Source: UBA8437 sp963582065 (GTDB taxonomy: Bacteria > Planctomycetota > Planctomycetia > Planctomycetales > Planctomycetaceae). Taken from it: a stretch of 64,000 nt of DNA. The first letter of the stretch is position 1. Each line of letters begins with the position of its first letter. A program made the translations under genes and the position numbers. The stretch lies in assembly GCA_963582065.1 (NCBI GenBank), contig CAUZRQ010000015.1:1-64000 (forward strand), in the 5' to 3' direction. Below, one piece after another: positions 1 through 8,920 of this stretch. The notes beneath the pieces were generated by a model that was not told the origin of the DNA, ran no database searches, and was given only the letters and a program-made list of their open reading frames with translations.

Positions 1-366
1 GTGGGCGACGATCAGGCCGCGAGTGCGCTGCGTGGTGGCCTGTTTCAGGGATTCAAGAGTCGGGGCGGCGGTGTCGAGATCCAGGTCGACGGGGACCGGG
101 ACATAGCCATGGTGGCGGACGATGCGGGCCATGTCGGGAATCGTCATTGCCGACATCAGGACCTCGGATCCCTCGGGCCAGTCGAGTTGCCCCAGGATCA
201 GGTGCAATCCGCTGCGGACTGACATCGCAGGAACAGTGTGGCCGTCGGCCGGCCATTCATTGAGCAGTTGGTTCAGTGCCCGGGTCCGGTTCCATCTGAA
301 GACGAACGCCAAGCGGACTGCAGAGATGTCCATCCATCCGAAGTCGAGTCGTTTTCGGGGCCACAT
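1..366 (-). CDS. DegT/DnrJ/EryC1/StrS-type aminotransferase, N-terminal part (cut by window edge)
   Basis: The 122 visible codons start at an ATG at 366 with AGGA about 8 bases upstream, and run off the left edge. The segment GSEVLMSAMT near residue 63, followed by a VRHHGYVPVPVDLDLDT stretch, is the typical N-terminal fold of PLP-dependent sugar aminotransferases (DegT family). These enzymes aminate nucleotide-linked keto sugars for surface polysaccharides or antibiotics. The catalytic lysine lies outside the window, so activity cannot be judged. The gene diverges from the beta-propeller gene at 549. Confidence 0.8.
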   Translation of the reverse strand, partial: MWPRKRLDFGWMDISAVRLAFVFRWNRTRALNQLLNEWPADGHTVPAMSVRSGLHLILGQLDWPEGSEVLMSAMTIPDMARIVRHHGYVPVPVDLDLDTAAPTLESLKQATTQRTRGLIVAH

Positions 367-548
367 GAGCGTGATCCTATCACATTCGGTGAACTCCAGA
401 TGTCGCGGTGTTAGGCGATGACGTCACTCGTTGGGGGGGTGCTTGCCCGTGTTCGAGTGGTTGGGTAAGGTTGGGACAATTCTCGCGGCCGCACCGGGTG
501 TCGGGGGCTGCGGTTCCACATCGATTTCCTCCAAACGTGACATTTCCG
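367..548. other. Divergent intergenic region
   Basis: This is 182 bases between the leftward aminotransferase and the rightward propeller gene. It should hold promoters for both. I see no convincing -35/-10 pair and no good Shine-Dalgarno before the ATG at 549. Confidence 0.4.
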
Positions 549-3161
549 ATGAATAACTTCTCGACTGGTTCGTGGCACACTGGGATGTTCGTGGTCCTGT
601 TCAGCACGCTGCTCCTCGTGCCGACAACCGGAACAGAGGCTGCCGATGCCATGGATTGGCCACATTGGCGTGGACCGGAAATGAACGGTATTTCACGAGA
701 GAAGGGGATCGTTGACACCTGGAGTCCGGCCGGCGAGGGGCAGAATGTCCTCTGGAAGAGTGAAGAGGCCGGGGGACGCTCGACTCCGGTCATCATGGAC
801 GGAAAGCTCTACATGATCGTCCGCAATAATGCGGGAACAAAGAATGAGGGTGAGAAGGTCCTTTGTTTGGATGCAGCGACGGGCAAGAAGATATGCGAAT
901 ACGCCTTCAACGTGTTTCTGTCGGACGTTCCCGACACCCGCGTCGGCTGGTCGTCCGTCACCGGAGATCCGGAAACCGGGAACATCTTCGCGCTGGGTGT
1001 GTGCGGCCAATTCCAATGCCTGAAGGTTGTCGGCAAGTCGTTTCGCGTTGAGTGGGAACATTCACTCAGCGAGGAATATGGGCTGCTCAGCACCTATGGC
1101 GGCCGGACCAATGTTCCGATTGTGCACGGACAGGTGGTCGTCATCAGTGCGGTGGTGATTGGTTGGGGCAAGATGGCCAAGCCGGCCCACAGGTTCATCG
1201 GTTTCGACAAGAGAAACGGACAGCCGGTCTGGTTCGAGGGGACCCGCCCGTTGCCTTACGACACGACCTACAGTTCGCCTGTTCTGACCGTGATCAACGG
1301 GCAACGGTTGATGGTGTTTGGTTCCGGCGATGGTGGCATCCATGCCTTCCAGCCGCTGACCGGTCGGAAGATCTGGACGTACAACGTGTCACGCCGCGGT
1401 GTGAACACGACTCCGCTGGTCGTCGGCAATACGATTTACGGTGGCCACAGTGAAGAGAACATCGATTCGAACAAGATGGGGGCGCTGTTTGCCATCGATG
1501 GTTCCAAGACCGGCGACATCACCAAAAGCGGTGAGAAATGGCGGGTGTCCGAATGGTTTGTCGGCAAGAGTTCACCGATCCATGTGGATGGCCGGATTTA
1601 CGCCGCCGAGGATAAGGGCACGCTGCTGGTGGTCGAGGCTGCTGATGGCCGGCTGGTCCAGAAGCTGAAATTGCGAGGTCCGGTCCGTGCGAGTCCGCTG
1701 TACGTGGACGGAAAGATCTTCATCTGCACGTCCAACGGGATCTGGTGGACGCTGAAACCGAGCAAGACCGGTGTCACGGGCAAGCCGAAGCGAATGAGAG
1801 GAATCGAGGTCTACGGTTCACCGATCGTCTCGCATGGACGACTCTACGTTCCGACGACCGGAGCTCTGTACTGCGTGGGGACCAAAGACGCGAAGGCGTC
1901 GGCCGACAAGCGTCCCGACGCTCCGAAAGAGACCCCTCGAGAAGAGGACGCCGAGGTGGCCCACGCCCAGGTCGTTCCGGTCGAAAGTCTGCTGAAACCG
2001 ACCGTCGATGGTGGGCAGGCCCAGGAGTTCCAGGTGAGACTCTACAACGCCAAGGGTCAGTATCTGAGAATGGCCAAGGCGGACGAGGTGGAATTCTCGA
2101 TCGAGGGGCCCGGAAAGATCGTCAAGCGAGACCTGCCCGGGGGGACGGGCAAGGGATGGGAGTACGCGACGCCCAAGACACTGGTCCACACGGCCGTGGC
2201 GGTCACAGCGAAGTTCGGGAAGCTCGTGGGAACCTCGCGGATCCGGTTGGTGCCCGACTACAACTGGAAGTTCGACTTCAGCGATGGCCAGGTTCCGGTC
2301 ACGTGGGTGGGGTGTCGTTATCGTCACATTTCGATGGATTACGACTTGTTCAAGAAGGCGGAGAAGGAGAACCCCCTGGCCGGGCAGCTCTATATGTACC
2401 TGATGACCAGCTTCACCAATTCGAACAATCCGGCGATCACCACCGGCAAGGCTCCGCAGGTCTACAACGATGGCTCGCCGCGACGCACATGGTCGACGAT
2501 GCTCCGTTTTCTGGGTCTGCTGGGGCAGGTCAAGAACGTTGTCCAGGCCAAGGCGAAACTCGATCCGGCGATTGCGATATTGACGCGAGAAAAATTCGTC
2601 GCCAAGCACGTCTGGTCGGCTCCGAAGGGCGGCATCCAACTGGCGATAACACGGGGCGGCCGCAAGGTCGACGGCAACGGGGTGATCGTAAAGATCAAGA
2701 CGATCCCGAAGGGGGCTCGCAGCCAGGGCTGGATGGGGTTCATCGACGGTTTCAATTACACGATTCAGTCGGATGTGCTGGGGGCCATCAAGGACAAAAA
2801 GCAGCCGGACATCGGCCTGAGTGCCCAGAGATACACGTTGACGATGCTTGGCGCCAATCAGAAGCTGCAGATCCGCACCTGGCCGACTCAGCTGAGGATG
2901 GCCAAGACAATTCCCTTCAAGTGGGATGCGAACAAGTGGTACACGATGAAACTGGAAGCCCGTGTGCAAAAGGACGCCGCAGGGACCCAGAAAGCGATTC
3001 TCAAAGGCAAGGTCTGGGTGCGAGGCGAAAAGGAACCAGCCGAGTGGCAGGTCGAGGCGGTCGATGACGTGCCCAATGTCAAGGGCAGCCCGGGGTTGTT
3101 CGGAAACGCCATCGATGCCGAGATATTTTACGACAACATCACGGTGACCAAAGGTAAGTAG
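549..3161 (+). CDS. Secreted PQQ-type beta-propeller protein with C-terminal jelly-roll-like domain
   Basis: 870 residues. A longer reading from a GTG at 408 is open, but the ATG at 549 gives a normal signal peptide (hydrophobic FVVLFSTLLLV, cut near the AADA), so I chose it. The segment DWPHWRGPEMNG opens the propeller, which covers about residues 35-460 with repeated blades of the type GxxYxxxxxGxLxVxxAxxG. From about 570 to 870 there is a different all-beta part, ending in an FGNAIDAEIFYDNITV-like strand that resembles LamG/DUF1080 lectin-type folds. The PQQ name is only a fold name. No dehydrogenase residues are evident and the role is unknown. It is probably transcribed with the propeller gene 59 bases downstream. 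Confidence 0.8.
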   Translation: MNNFSTGSWHTGMFVVLFSTLLLVPTTGTEAADAMDWPHWRGPEMNGISREKGIVDTWSPAGEGQNVLWKSEEAGGRSTPVIMDGKLYMIVRNNAGTKNEGEKVLCLDAATGKKICEYAFNVFLSDVPDTRVGWSSVTGDPETGNIFALGVCGQFQCLKVVGKSFRVEWEHSLSEEYGLLSTYGGRTNVPIVHGQVVVISAVVIGWGKMAKPAHRFIGFDKRNGQPVWFEGTRPLPYDTTYSSPVLTVINGQRLMVFGSGDGGIHAFQPLTGRKIWTYNVSRRGVNTTPLVVGNTIYGGHSEENIDSNKMGALFAIDGSKTGDITKSGEKWRVSEWFVGKSSPIHVDGRIYAAEDKGTLLVVEAADGRLVQKLKLRGPVRASPLYVDGKIFICTSNGIWWTLKPSKTGVTGKPKRMRGIEVYGSPIVSHGRLYVPTTGALYCVGTKDAKASADKRPDAPKETPREEDAEVAHAQVVPVESLLKPTVDGGQAQEFQVRLYNAKGQYLRMAKADEVEFSIEGPGKIVKRDLPGGTGKGWEYATPKTLVHTAVAVTAKFGKLVGTSRIRLVPDYNWKFDFSDGQVPVTWVGCRYRHISMDYDLFKKAEKENPLAGQLYMYLMTSFTNSNNPAITTGKAPQVYNDGSPRRTWSTMLRFLGLLGQVKNVVQAKAKLDPAIAILTREKFVAKHVWSAPKGGIQLAITRGGRKVDGNGVIVKIKTIPKGARSQGWMGFIDGFNYTIQSDVLGAIKDKKQPDIGLSAQRYTLTMLGANQKLQIRTWPTQLRMAKTIPFKWDANKWYTMKLEARVQKDAAGTQKAILKGKVWVRGEKEPAEWQVEAVDDVPNVKGSPGLFGNAIDAEIFYDNITVTKGK

Positions 3162-3220
3162 TCACCTCATCCCTCACGGGAACCCACCTCCAGAGACTCC
3201 CCGCACAAAGGACCGAGACG

Positions 3221-4942
3221 ATGAATCGAACCCTCAACATGTCGGCATGGATTTGCTTGGCCGCATTGATGGTCGCGCCGCTGACCCTGGCTCAGGATAA
3301 GGCGAAGAAATCCGGGCCGTATGACCCGACTGCGGTGGCGATGGCCGAGATCGCCACGCTGAAAGTCGGCAAGCTCGACTGGCCCCAGTGGGGCGGTTCC
3401 AGCGGTCGCAACAATACTCCGCAGGGTGTCAACATCCCGGTCAGTTGGGACACTGAATCCGGCAAGAATATCCAGTGGCAGTCCAAACTCGGCTCGCAGA
3501 CCTACGGGAACCCGGTCGCAGCCAACGGCAAGATCTACGTCGGCACCAACAACGGCGGCGGCCACATCAAGCGATATCCGGCCACTGTCGATCTCGGATG
3601 CCTGCTGTGTTTCGACGCATCCAATGGCAAGTTGTTGTGGCAGCACTCCAACCCGAAGTTGACCACCGGTCGTGTGCACGACTGGCCGTTGCAGGGGATC
3701 TGCGATTCCCCCTACGTCGATGGAAACCGGGTGTGGTACGTGACGAGCCGTGGAACGGTCGCTTGCCTGGACACCGCGGGATTCCACGACGGCAAGAACA
3801 ACGGGCCGTACACGGCCGAACCGAATGAGAACAAGGACGAGGCTGATGTGATCTGGTCCTTCGACATGATGAAGGAACTGGGTGTTTCGCAGCACAACAT
3901 GTGCAGTTGCTCGGTGACGTGTGCAGGCGATGTGCTGTTCGTCAACACGTCAAACGGCGTCAGCTTCGAACATCTCGGGATTCCCGCCCCCAAGGCGGCC
4001 AGTTTCGTCGCCATGGATCGCAACACCGGCAAGGTGCTGTGGACCGACCGGTCGCCGGCCACGGCGATTCTGCACGGCCAATGGTCCAGCCCGACCTACA
4101 GCGTGCTGGGCGGCCAGCCGCAGGTGGTCTTTGCCGGCGGTGATGGCTGGGTGTACAGCTTCGACCCAAAGGGTGACGGTAAAGGCGGTGCCAAACTGCT
4201 TTGGCGTTTCGACTCGAACCCGAAGATCGCGAAGTGGATTCTCGGTGGACGTGGCACGAGGAACAACATCATCGCCACTCCGGTCATCTACGATGGCCTG
4301 GTCTTCGTGGCCGTTGGCCAGGATCCGGAGCATGGAGAGGGGATGGGCCACCTCTGGGCCATCGATCCCACCAAGCGCGGTGATACCAGTCCGACCAAGG
4401 CCTACACGAAAGACGGGAAGGAGATCCCGTTCGATCAGCGACGCAGATTGCAGAACGTGATTTCCAAGGACGGAGAAACCACCAAGCCGAATTCCAATTC
4501 GGCAGTCGTCTGGCACTACGGCCAGAAGGATGAGCAGGAGTACAACGCGACGGACTTCGAGCAACAGATGCACCGGTCCTGTGGCACGGTGGCAATCAAG
4601 AAAGACCTGCTCTACATCGCTGACTTCAGTGGGTTGTTCCACTGTCTCAACGCCAAGACGGGCAAGCCGTACTGGACCTACGATATGTTTGCGGCGTCAT
4701 GGGCGTCGCCGTTGATCGTCGAGGACAAAGTCTACATCGGTGACGAGGACGGCGATGTGGCCATCTTCCCGCTGACGGCTGATCCCAAGAAGGCGCTCAA
4801 GGAGGTCAACGGAGAATTGGAGCCTGCGCTGGGAGTGATCAACATGGGCAACTCGATCTACTCGACTCCGATCGTCGCCAACAATGTGTTGTATATTGCC
4901 AACAAGTCCACACTGTTTGCGATCAAGGCTCCTGCCAAGTGA
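3221..4942 (+). CDS. Secreted PQQ-like beta-propeller repeat protein
   Basis: 573 residues. An AAGGA-type ribosome site lies just before the ATG. A signal peptide (about residues 1-25, ending TLAQ) is followed by LDWPQWGGSSGRNN, the usual opening of this planctomycete outer-wall or periplasmic propeller family. Several blades with motifs such as VYIGDEDGDVAIF and LLYIADFSGLFHCLNAKTGKPYW are visible up to the C-terminus. These proteins probably bind or sense something outside the membrane, and there is no sign of a catalytic domain. The gene ends 26 bases before a strong terminator, closing the two-propeller unit. Confidence 0.82.
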   Translation: MNRTLNMSAWICLAALMVAPLTLAQDKAKKSGPYDPTAVAMAEIATLKVGKLDWPQWGGSSGRNNTPQGVNIPVSWDTESGKNIQWQSKLGSQTYGNPVAANGKIYVGTNNGGGHIKRYPATVDLGCLLCFDASNGKLLWQHSNPKLTTGRVHDWPLQGICDSPYVDGNRVWYVTSRGTVACLDTAGFHDGKNNGPYTAEPNENKDEADVIWSFDMMKELGVSQHNMCSCSVTCAGDVLFVNTSNGVSFEHLGIPAPKAASFVAMDRNTGKVLWTDRSPATAILHGQWSSPTYSVLGGQPQVVFAGGDGWVYSFDPKGDGKGGAKLLWRFDSNPKIAKWILGGRGTRNNIIATPVIYDGLVFVAVGQDPEHGEGMGHLWAIDPTKRGDTSPTKAYTKDGKEIPFDQRRRLQNVISKDGETTKPNSNSAVVWHYGQKDEQEYNATDFEQQMHRSCGTVAIKKDLLYIADFSGLFHCLNAKTGKPYWTYDMFAASWASPLIVEDKVYIGDEDGDVAIFPLTADPKKALKEVNGELEPALGVINMGNSIYSTPIVANNVLYIANKSTLFAIKAPAK

Positions 4943-4967
4943 TGTCGAACTTCCGGTGTTGAATCGT

Positions 4968-5012
4968 GGCACCGCGTCGGAACAGCAAAGTTCCGGTGCG
5001 GTGCCTGTTTTT
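4968..5012 (+). terminator. Strong Rho-independent terminator
   Basis: The arm GGCACCGCGTCGGAAC (4968-4983) pairs with GTTCCGGTGCGGTGCC (4990-5005) along all 16 positions, counting two G-U pairs. The loop is AGCAAA and the sequence TGTTTTT follows at once. It separates the propeller pair from the ten-gene operon downstream. Confidence 0.92.
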
Positions 5013-5028
5013 GCGCTGCGACGGCGAA

Positions 5029-5057
5029 TTGCCGAAGAGTCAGCTGCGGACTAGAAT
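5029..5057 (+). promoter_or_regulatory. Candidate sigma-70-type promoter of the 5207-17388 operon
   Basis: TTGCCG (5029-5034) and TAGAAT (5052-5057) are 17 bases apart, directly after the terminator. The -10 box is set in CTAGAATGC, which recurs before the gene at 43521. The predicted leader to the ATG at 5207 is about 140 bases. Confidence 0.5.
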
Positions 5058-5206
5058 GCACGTTCGCTGTCGACCGACCCCACCCCGTCGGCACTTCGCC
5101 GTTTGTTCGTCGTCCTGTGCTCCACCACGACGCACCCGCCTCGAATTCGTCCCACCCCGACTTCCTGCAACTGCAGGCTTCCTTGTTTTTTGCACTCGGC
5201 GTTTAG

Positions 5207-6442
5207 ATGCAGGTTCCCTCGGAAACCACAGGCACATTTGCCGAAGACGAACTGGCTGCGCTTGGCATCGAGGAATTGCTCGATGCCGTCTCGCCGACCC
5301 GGGTCGAGTCAGGTGTCGGAGTTCTGGCCAGCGTGGGTCGCTGGGCCCGGGACCTGGGTGGACAACGGCTTCTGCTGGTGACCGATGGTGGACTCAGGGA
5401 GGCCGGCCACGAGGAACGTGTGCTGGGATATCTCAGAGACGAGGGTTTCGACTCCGAGAGCGTTGCGGTATTCGGCGATGTGAGGCCCAATCCCACGACC
5501 GAGGACGTGGATCGAGCCCTGTCGGTGGCACGTGATCACGGCAGCGACCTGATCATCGGACTCGGTGGCGGCAGCAGCCTGGACTGTGCCAAGGGTGCGA
5601 ATTTCCTTTTGACAAATGGCGGGCGGATTGAGGATTACTGGGGGGTCGGAAAGGCCGATCAACCGATGTTGCCGATGATTGCCGTGCCGACCACCGCCGG
5701 AACCGGCAGTGAAGCGCAGTCGTTTGCCCTGATTGCCAACGCCGAGACGCATATGAAGATGGCCTGTGGAGACAAGAAAGCTGCGTGCCGGGTGGCGATC
5801 CTTGATCCGGAACTGACACTGACGATGCCCGCAGCTGTCACTTCAGCCACCGGAATTGACGCGATCAGCCACGCACTGGAAACGGCCGTCACGACTCGAC
5901 GCAACGGCATCTCCAGCCGTCTCAGCCGCGAGGCCTGGGCACGGTTGGCCACCGCGTTTCCCCGAGTGATCGAGCATCCCACGGAAATCGGTGCTCGCCA
6001 GGAGATGCTCTATGGGGCCCATCTGGCCGGAGCGGCGATCGAGAATTCGATGCTGGGCGCGGCGCACGCGTTGGCCAACCCCCTTTCGGCCCACTACGGC
6101 CTGACGCACGGCGTGGCGATTGGTGTCATGCTGCCTCACGTGATTCGTTTCAACCAGGATGTTGCAGGCGAGATTTATGGGGATCTGCTGGTCGTGGCTG
6201 GTGCCGTTGAAGTCCCGGAAATGTCGGCCGGCGAACAAATCGCGTCGTTAATCGAACAGATGGTCGGCGATGCGGGATTGCCACGCACGCTGGCCGAATG
6301 CGATATTCAAGACAACTTGTTGGACCAGTTGGCAGCTGAAGCGGCTGAACAATGGACTGGTCAATTCAATCCGAAGCCGGTTTCGGCCGAAACGCTCAAG
6401 GACCTATACGAATGCGCCGCACCTCAACGCAACTCCTCCTGA
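5207..6442 (+). CDS. Iron-containing (group III) alcohol dehydrogenase family protein
   Basis: 411 residues, the normal length for this family. Family marks are the nucleotide-binding GLGGGSSLDCAKG near residue 125, VPTTAGTGSEAQ near 165, the metal-ligand segment GIDAISHALE near 223, and YGLTHGVAIGVMLPH near 299. The fold uses NAD(P)H and a divalent metal to interconvert alcohols and aldehydes or ketones in the cytoplasm. The substrate is not predictable. It is the first gene of a ten-gene run, and its end overlaps the next gene by 31 bases. In this context it may make or remove an aldehyde intermediate. Confidence 0.88.
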   Translation: MQVPSETTGTFAEDELAALGIEELLDAVSPTRVESGVGVLASVGRWARDLGGQRLLLVTDGGLREAGHEERVLGYLRDEGFDSESVAVFGDVRPNPTTEDVDRALSVARDHGSDLIIGLGGGSSLDCAKGANFLLTNGGRIEDYWGVGKADQPMLPMIAVPTTAGTGSEAQSFALIANAETHMKMACGDKKAACRVAILDPELTLTMPAAVTSATGIDAISHALETAVTTRRNGISSRLSREAWARLATAFPRVIEHPTEIGARQEMLYGAHLAGAAIENSMLGAAHALANPLSAHYGLTHGVAIGVMLPHVIRFNQDVAGEIYGDLLVVAGAVEVPEMSAGEQIASLIEQMVGDAGLPRTLAECDIQDNLLDQLAAEAAEQWTGQFNPKPVSAETLKDLYECAAPQRNSS

Positions 6443-7587
6443 TCCTCGGGATGTGTCTGTCGGTGGGCGTGGGGGCACCCCCGGCCAAGAACACCGCGGC
6501 TGTCGACGCGTCCGCGTGGCCGAACTTTCGGAACGGTCATGAATTGCGAGGGGTCGCCGGTGCGGCGTTGCCCGAGAAACTCGAACTGCTGTGGTCGCAA
6601 CCGATCCCCGACGGAATGGTCTACACCTCGGCAGCGGCCGTCATGGGTGGCCGGGTCTATGCCTCGACGCTGGGCGGTGAGTTGCTGTGCCTTGACCTGA
6701 AGACGGGTAAGATCTTCTGGAAGTACCTCTCCGCCCCCAAGCCCGAGCCGGACACCTTCATTCCAGGCTTCCCGGCGGCTCCGACCGTCTCGGGCAATTT
6801 GGTCTACGTCGGGGACGAGGACGGGGTGTTTCACGCTGTCGACCGCAAGACCGGTAAGAAGCGATGGGTGGTCAAGACACAGGCTGAGGTGAACAGTTCC
6901 GCCGCCGTTGTCGGTGACCGGGTGATCTTCGGTTCCTATGATGCCAACCTGTACTGCGTGGACGCGAAGACCGGCAAGACGATCTGGACGTTTCAGACCG
7001 CCGATCGGATCAATGGGTCGCCGGCGATTGCCGGAAAGTACACGTTCGTGACCGGATGTGATCAGCACCTGCGGATGATCAATATCCAGACCGGCAAGCA
7101 GGAACACGACATGGCACTGGGGAGCTTCATGATTGCCTCGCCGGCAATCGTCGGCGACATGTTGTACGTGGGCACTCACGACGGCGAATTCCTGGCCGTG
7201 AACTGGAAGAAGCAGGAGGTGACCTGGCGGTACAGCGATCCCCAGAAGATGCAGCCCTACCACGCGTCGGCCGCCATCCTTGGCGATCGCATCGTCGTCG
7301 GTTGCCAGGACAAGCGGGTCCACTGCATCGATAGAAAGACCGGGAAACGGTTGTGGGTGTTTGCCACCCGGGCCCAGGTGAACAGCTCGCCGGTGATTGC
7401 CGGAAACCGTGTGTATTTCGGATCAGCCGACCGCAACGTCTATGCCGTGGAACTGGAGAGCGGAAAGCCGGTGTGGAAGTTCCGGGGCAAGTCCGACTTC
7501 AATGCTGCGCCGTCGATCGCCGGTGGCCGGCTGTTGATCGGATCGGAAGGATCTCAGGCCCGTCTGCTCTGCTTCGGTGGGAAGTGA
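6412..7587 (+). CDS. PQQ-like beta-propeller protein, exported
   Basis: 391 residues from the ATG at 6412. An earlier in-frame ATG at 6352 would remove the signal peptide from the N-terminus, so I rejected it. Residues 1-23 form a signal peptide (LLLILGMCLSVGVGAP). About seven blades follow, with repeats such as VYVGDEDGVFHAVDRKTGKKRW and VYFGSADRNVYAVELESGKPVW. It resembles BamB-type propellers in size. It starts inside the upstream dehydrogenase gene and its stop codon overlaps the start of the radical SAM gene, so translation is probably coupled. Its place in a biosynthetic-looking operon is unexplained. Confidence 0.82.
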   Translation: MRRTSTQLLLILGMCLSVGVGAPPAKNTAAVDASAWPNFRNGHELRGVAGAALPEKLELLWSQPIPDGMVYTSAAAVMGGRVYASTLGGELLCLDLKTGKIFWKYLSAPKPEPDTFIPGFPAAPTVSGNLVYVGDEDGVFHAVDRKTGKKRWVVKTQAEVNSSAAVVGDRVIFGSYDANLYCVDAKTGKTIWTFQTADRINGSPAIAGKYTFVTGCDQHLRMINIQTGKQEHDMALGSFMIASPAIVGDMLYVGTHDGEFLAVNWKKQEVTWRYSDPQKMQPYHASAAILGDRIVVGCQDKRVHCIDRKTGKRLWVFATRAQVNSSPVIAGNRVYFGSADRNVYAVELESGKPVWKFRGKSDFNAAPSIAGGRLLIGSEGSQARLLCFGGK

Positions 7588-8897
7588 TGGCAACCGATAC
7601 CAGCAGTACGACAGAAGTCGGCAGTTACTTCATCTCGAATTATCCACCGTTCTCGCAATGGACCGGCGAAGCGGTGGCCGAGATCGAAGATGCTCTTGAT
7701 GTTGCTGATCCCGATCCGGTGTCGTTGGGAATGTATCTGCACATTCCCTTCTGCCGTAAACGCTGCAAATTCTGTTACTTTCGTGTTTACACCAACCAGA
7801 ACGCCCAGGCGATTGCCAACTATGTCGAGGCGATTGCATCGGAGGCGAAGATGGTCAGTGGGCGTCCGGGTGTGGCCGGCCGTGAACTGGATTTCGTCTA
7901 TTTCGGTGGAGGCACCCCTTCGTACCTCAGTTCCCGCCAGCTCCGCTTTCTCAGGGAGTCACTGGCCGAGTCGTTCACCTGGGAAACGGCACGCGAGGTG
8001 ACATTCGAGTGTGAGCCGGGCACGTTGAGCCTCGACAAGGTGCAGGCAATGGCGGAGATCGGGATCACGAGGGTGTCCCTTGGAGTTGAGAACTTTCATG
8101 ACGGGATTCTCGAAGAGAACGGTCGTGCGCATCTCTCTCCGGAGATCTTCCGCGCCTACGACTGGATCCAGCAGGTCGGTTTTCCCCAGGTCAACATCGA
8201 CCTGATCGCGGGTATGGTCGGTGAAACCGAGGAGAACTGGGCGGCCTGTGTCTCGAAGGCGATCGAGATGCAACCCGACAACATCACCATCTACCAGATG
8301 GAATTGCCCTTCAACACGGTCTATTCACAACAGATCAAGGACGAGGGGATCGCCTCGCCGGTCGCCGACTGGCCGACGAAGCGACGGTGGGTCAGCGAGG
8401 CAATGGACCGACTGCAGGCGGCCGGCTATCACGTTTCCAGTGGCAACGAGATGGTCAGCAATCTCGAAACAGATCGATTCGTCTACCGCGACAACCTGTT
8501 CCGTGGCTCGGATATCCTGGCCTTGGGCGTTTCGAGCTTCGGGCACTTCCAGGGCGTGCATTACCAGAACCTCGATGCCATCGAAGAGTACCAGGCGGCC
8601 GTCGAGGCGGGTGGTTTGCCGATCAACCGGGCGCTGCGGCCGAGCAAAACTCAGCGGTTGATTCGTGAATTCGTGCTGCAGATGAAGGAGGGCGTGGTCG
8701 ACACCAAGGTGCTGGACGAGAAGTTCGGTGTGCGTGCGATCGACGAGTTCAGCGAAGCCCTGGGAAATCAGCAACGAGCGGGTTTTCTTGAAGTGGTTGG
8801 TGATTCGGTGAGATTGACCCGCAAGGGACTGCTGCAGGCCGACAGCCTGTTGCCGGAGTACTTCGAACCCGAGTATCGTCGGGTTCGCTACACCTAG
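7587..8897 (+). CDS. HemN/HemW-like radical SAM protein (coproporphyrinogen III oxidase family)
   Basis: 436 residues from the ATG at 7587, which shares one base with the preceding stop codon. The cluster-binding motif is C56-x3-C60-x2-C63 within LHIPFCRKRCKFC. It is followed by FGGGTPSYLS and by GETEENW in the TIM-barrel core, then a HemN-type C-terminal region that includes SSFGHFQGVHYQN. True HemN makes protoporphyrinogen, but many relatives are heme chaperones (HemW) or methyltransferases (class C). The flanking chorismate-lyase-like and halogenase-like genes make a tailoring role in a biosynthetic pathway at least as likely as heme synthesis. The family call is solid but the reaction is open. 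Confidence 0.82.
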   Translation: MATDTSSTTEVGSYFISNYPPFSQWTGEAVAEIEDALDVADPDPVSLGMYLHIPFCRKRCKFCYFRVYTNQNAQAIANYVEAIASEAKMVSGRPGVAGRELDFVYFGGGTPSYLSSRQLRFLRESLAESFTWETAREVTFECEPGTLSLDKVQAMAEIGITRVSLGVENFHDGILEENGRAHLSPEIFRAYDWIQQVGFPQVNIDLIAGMVGETEENWAACVSKAIEMQPDNITIYQMELPFNTVYSQQIKDEGIASPVADWPTKRRWVSEAMDRLQAAGYHVSSGNEMVSNLETDRFVYRDNLFRGSDILALGVSSFGHFQGVHYQNLDAIEEYQAAVEAGGLPINRALRPSKTQRLIREFVLQMKEGVVDTKVLDEKFGVRAIDEFSEALGNQQRAGFLEVVGDSVRLTRKGLLQADSLLPEYFEPEYRRVRYT

Positions 8898-8920
8898 AAG
8901 CGGGTGCGACAGAGAAGTCC

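Noticed and set aside
419..426. TGACGTCA palindrome near the left edge
   Set aside because: Eight-base palindromes are expected by chance and nothing nearby supports a regulator.
549..7587. Calling the propeller proteins PQQ-dependent dehydrogenases
   Set aside because: Only the repeat fold is present; there are no quinoprotein dehydrogenase residues or heme sites.
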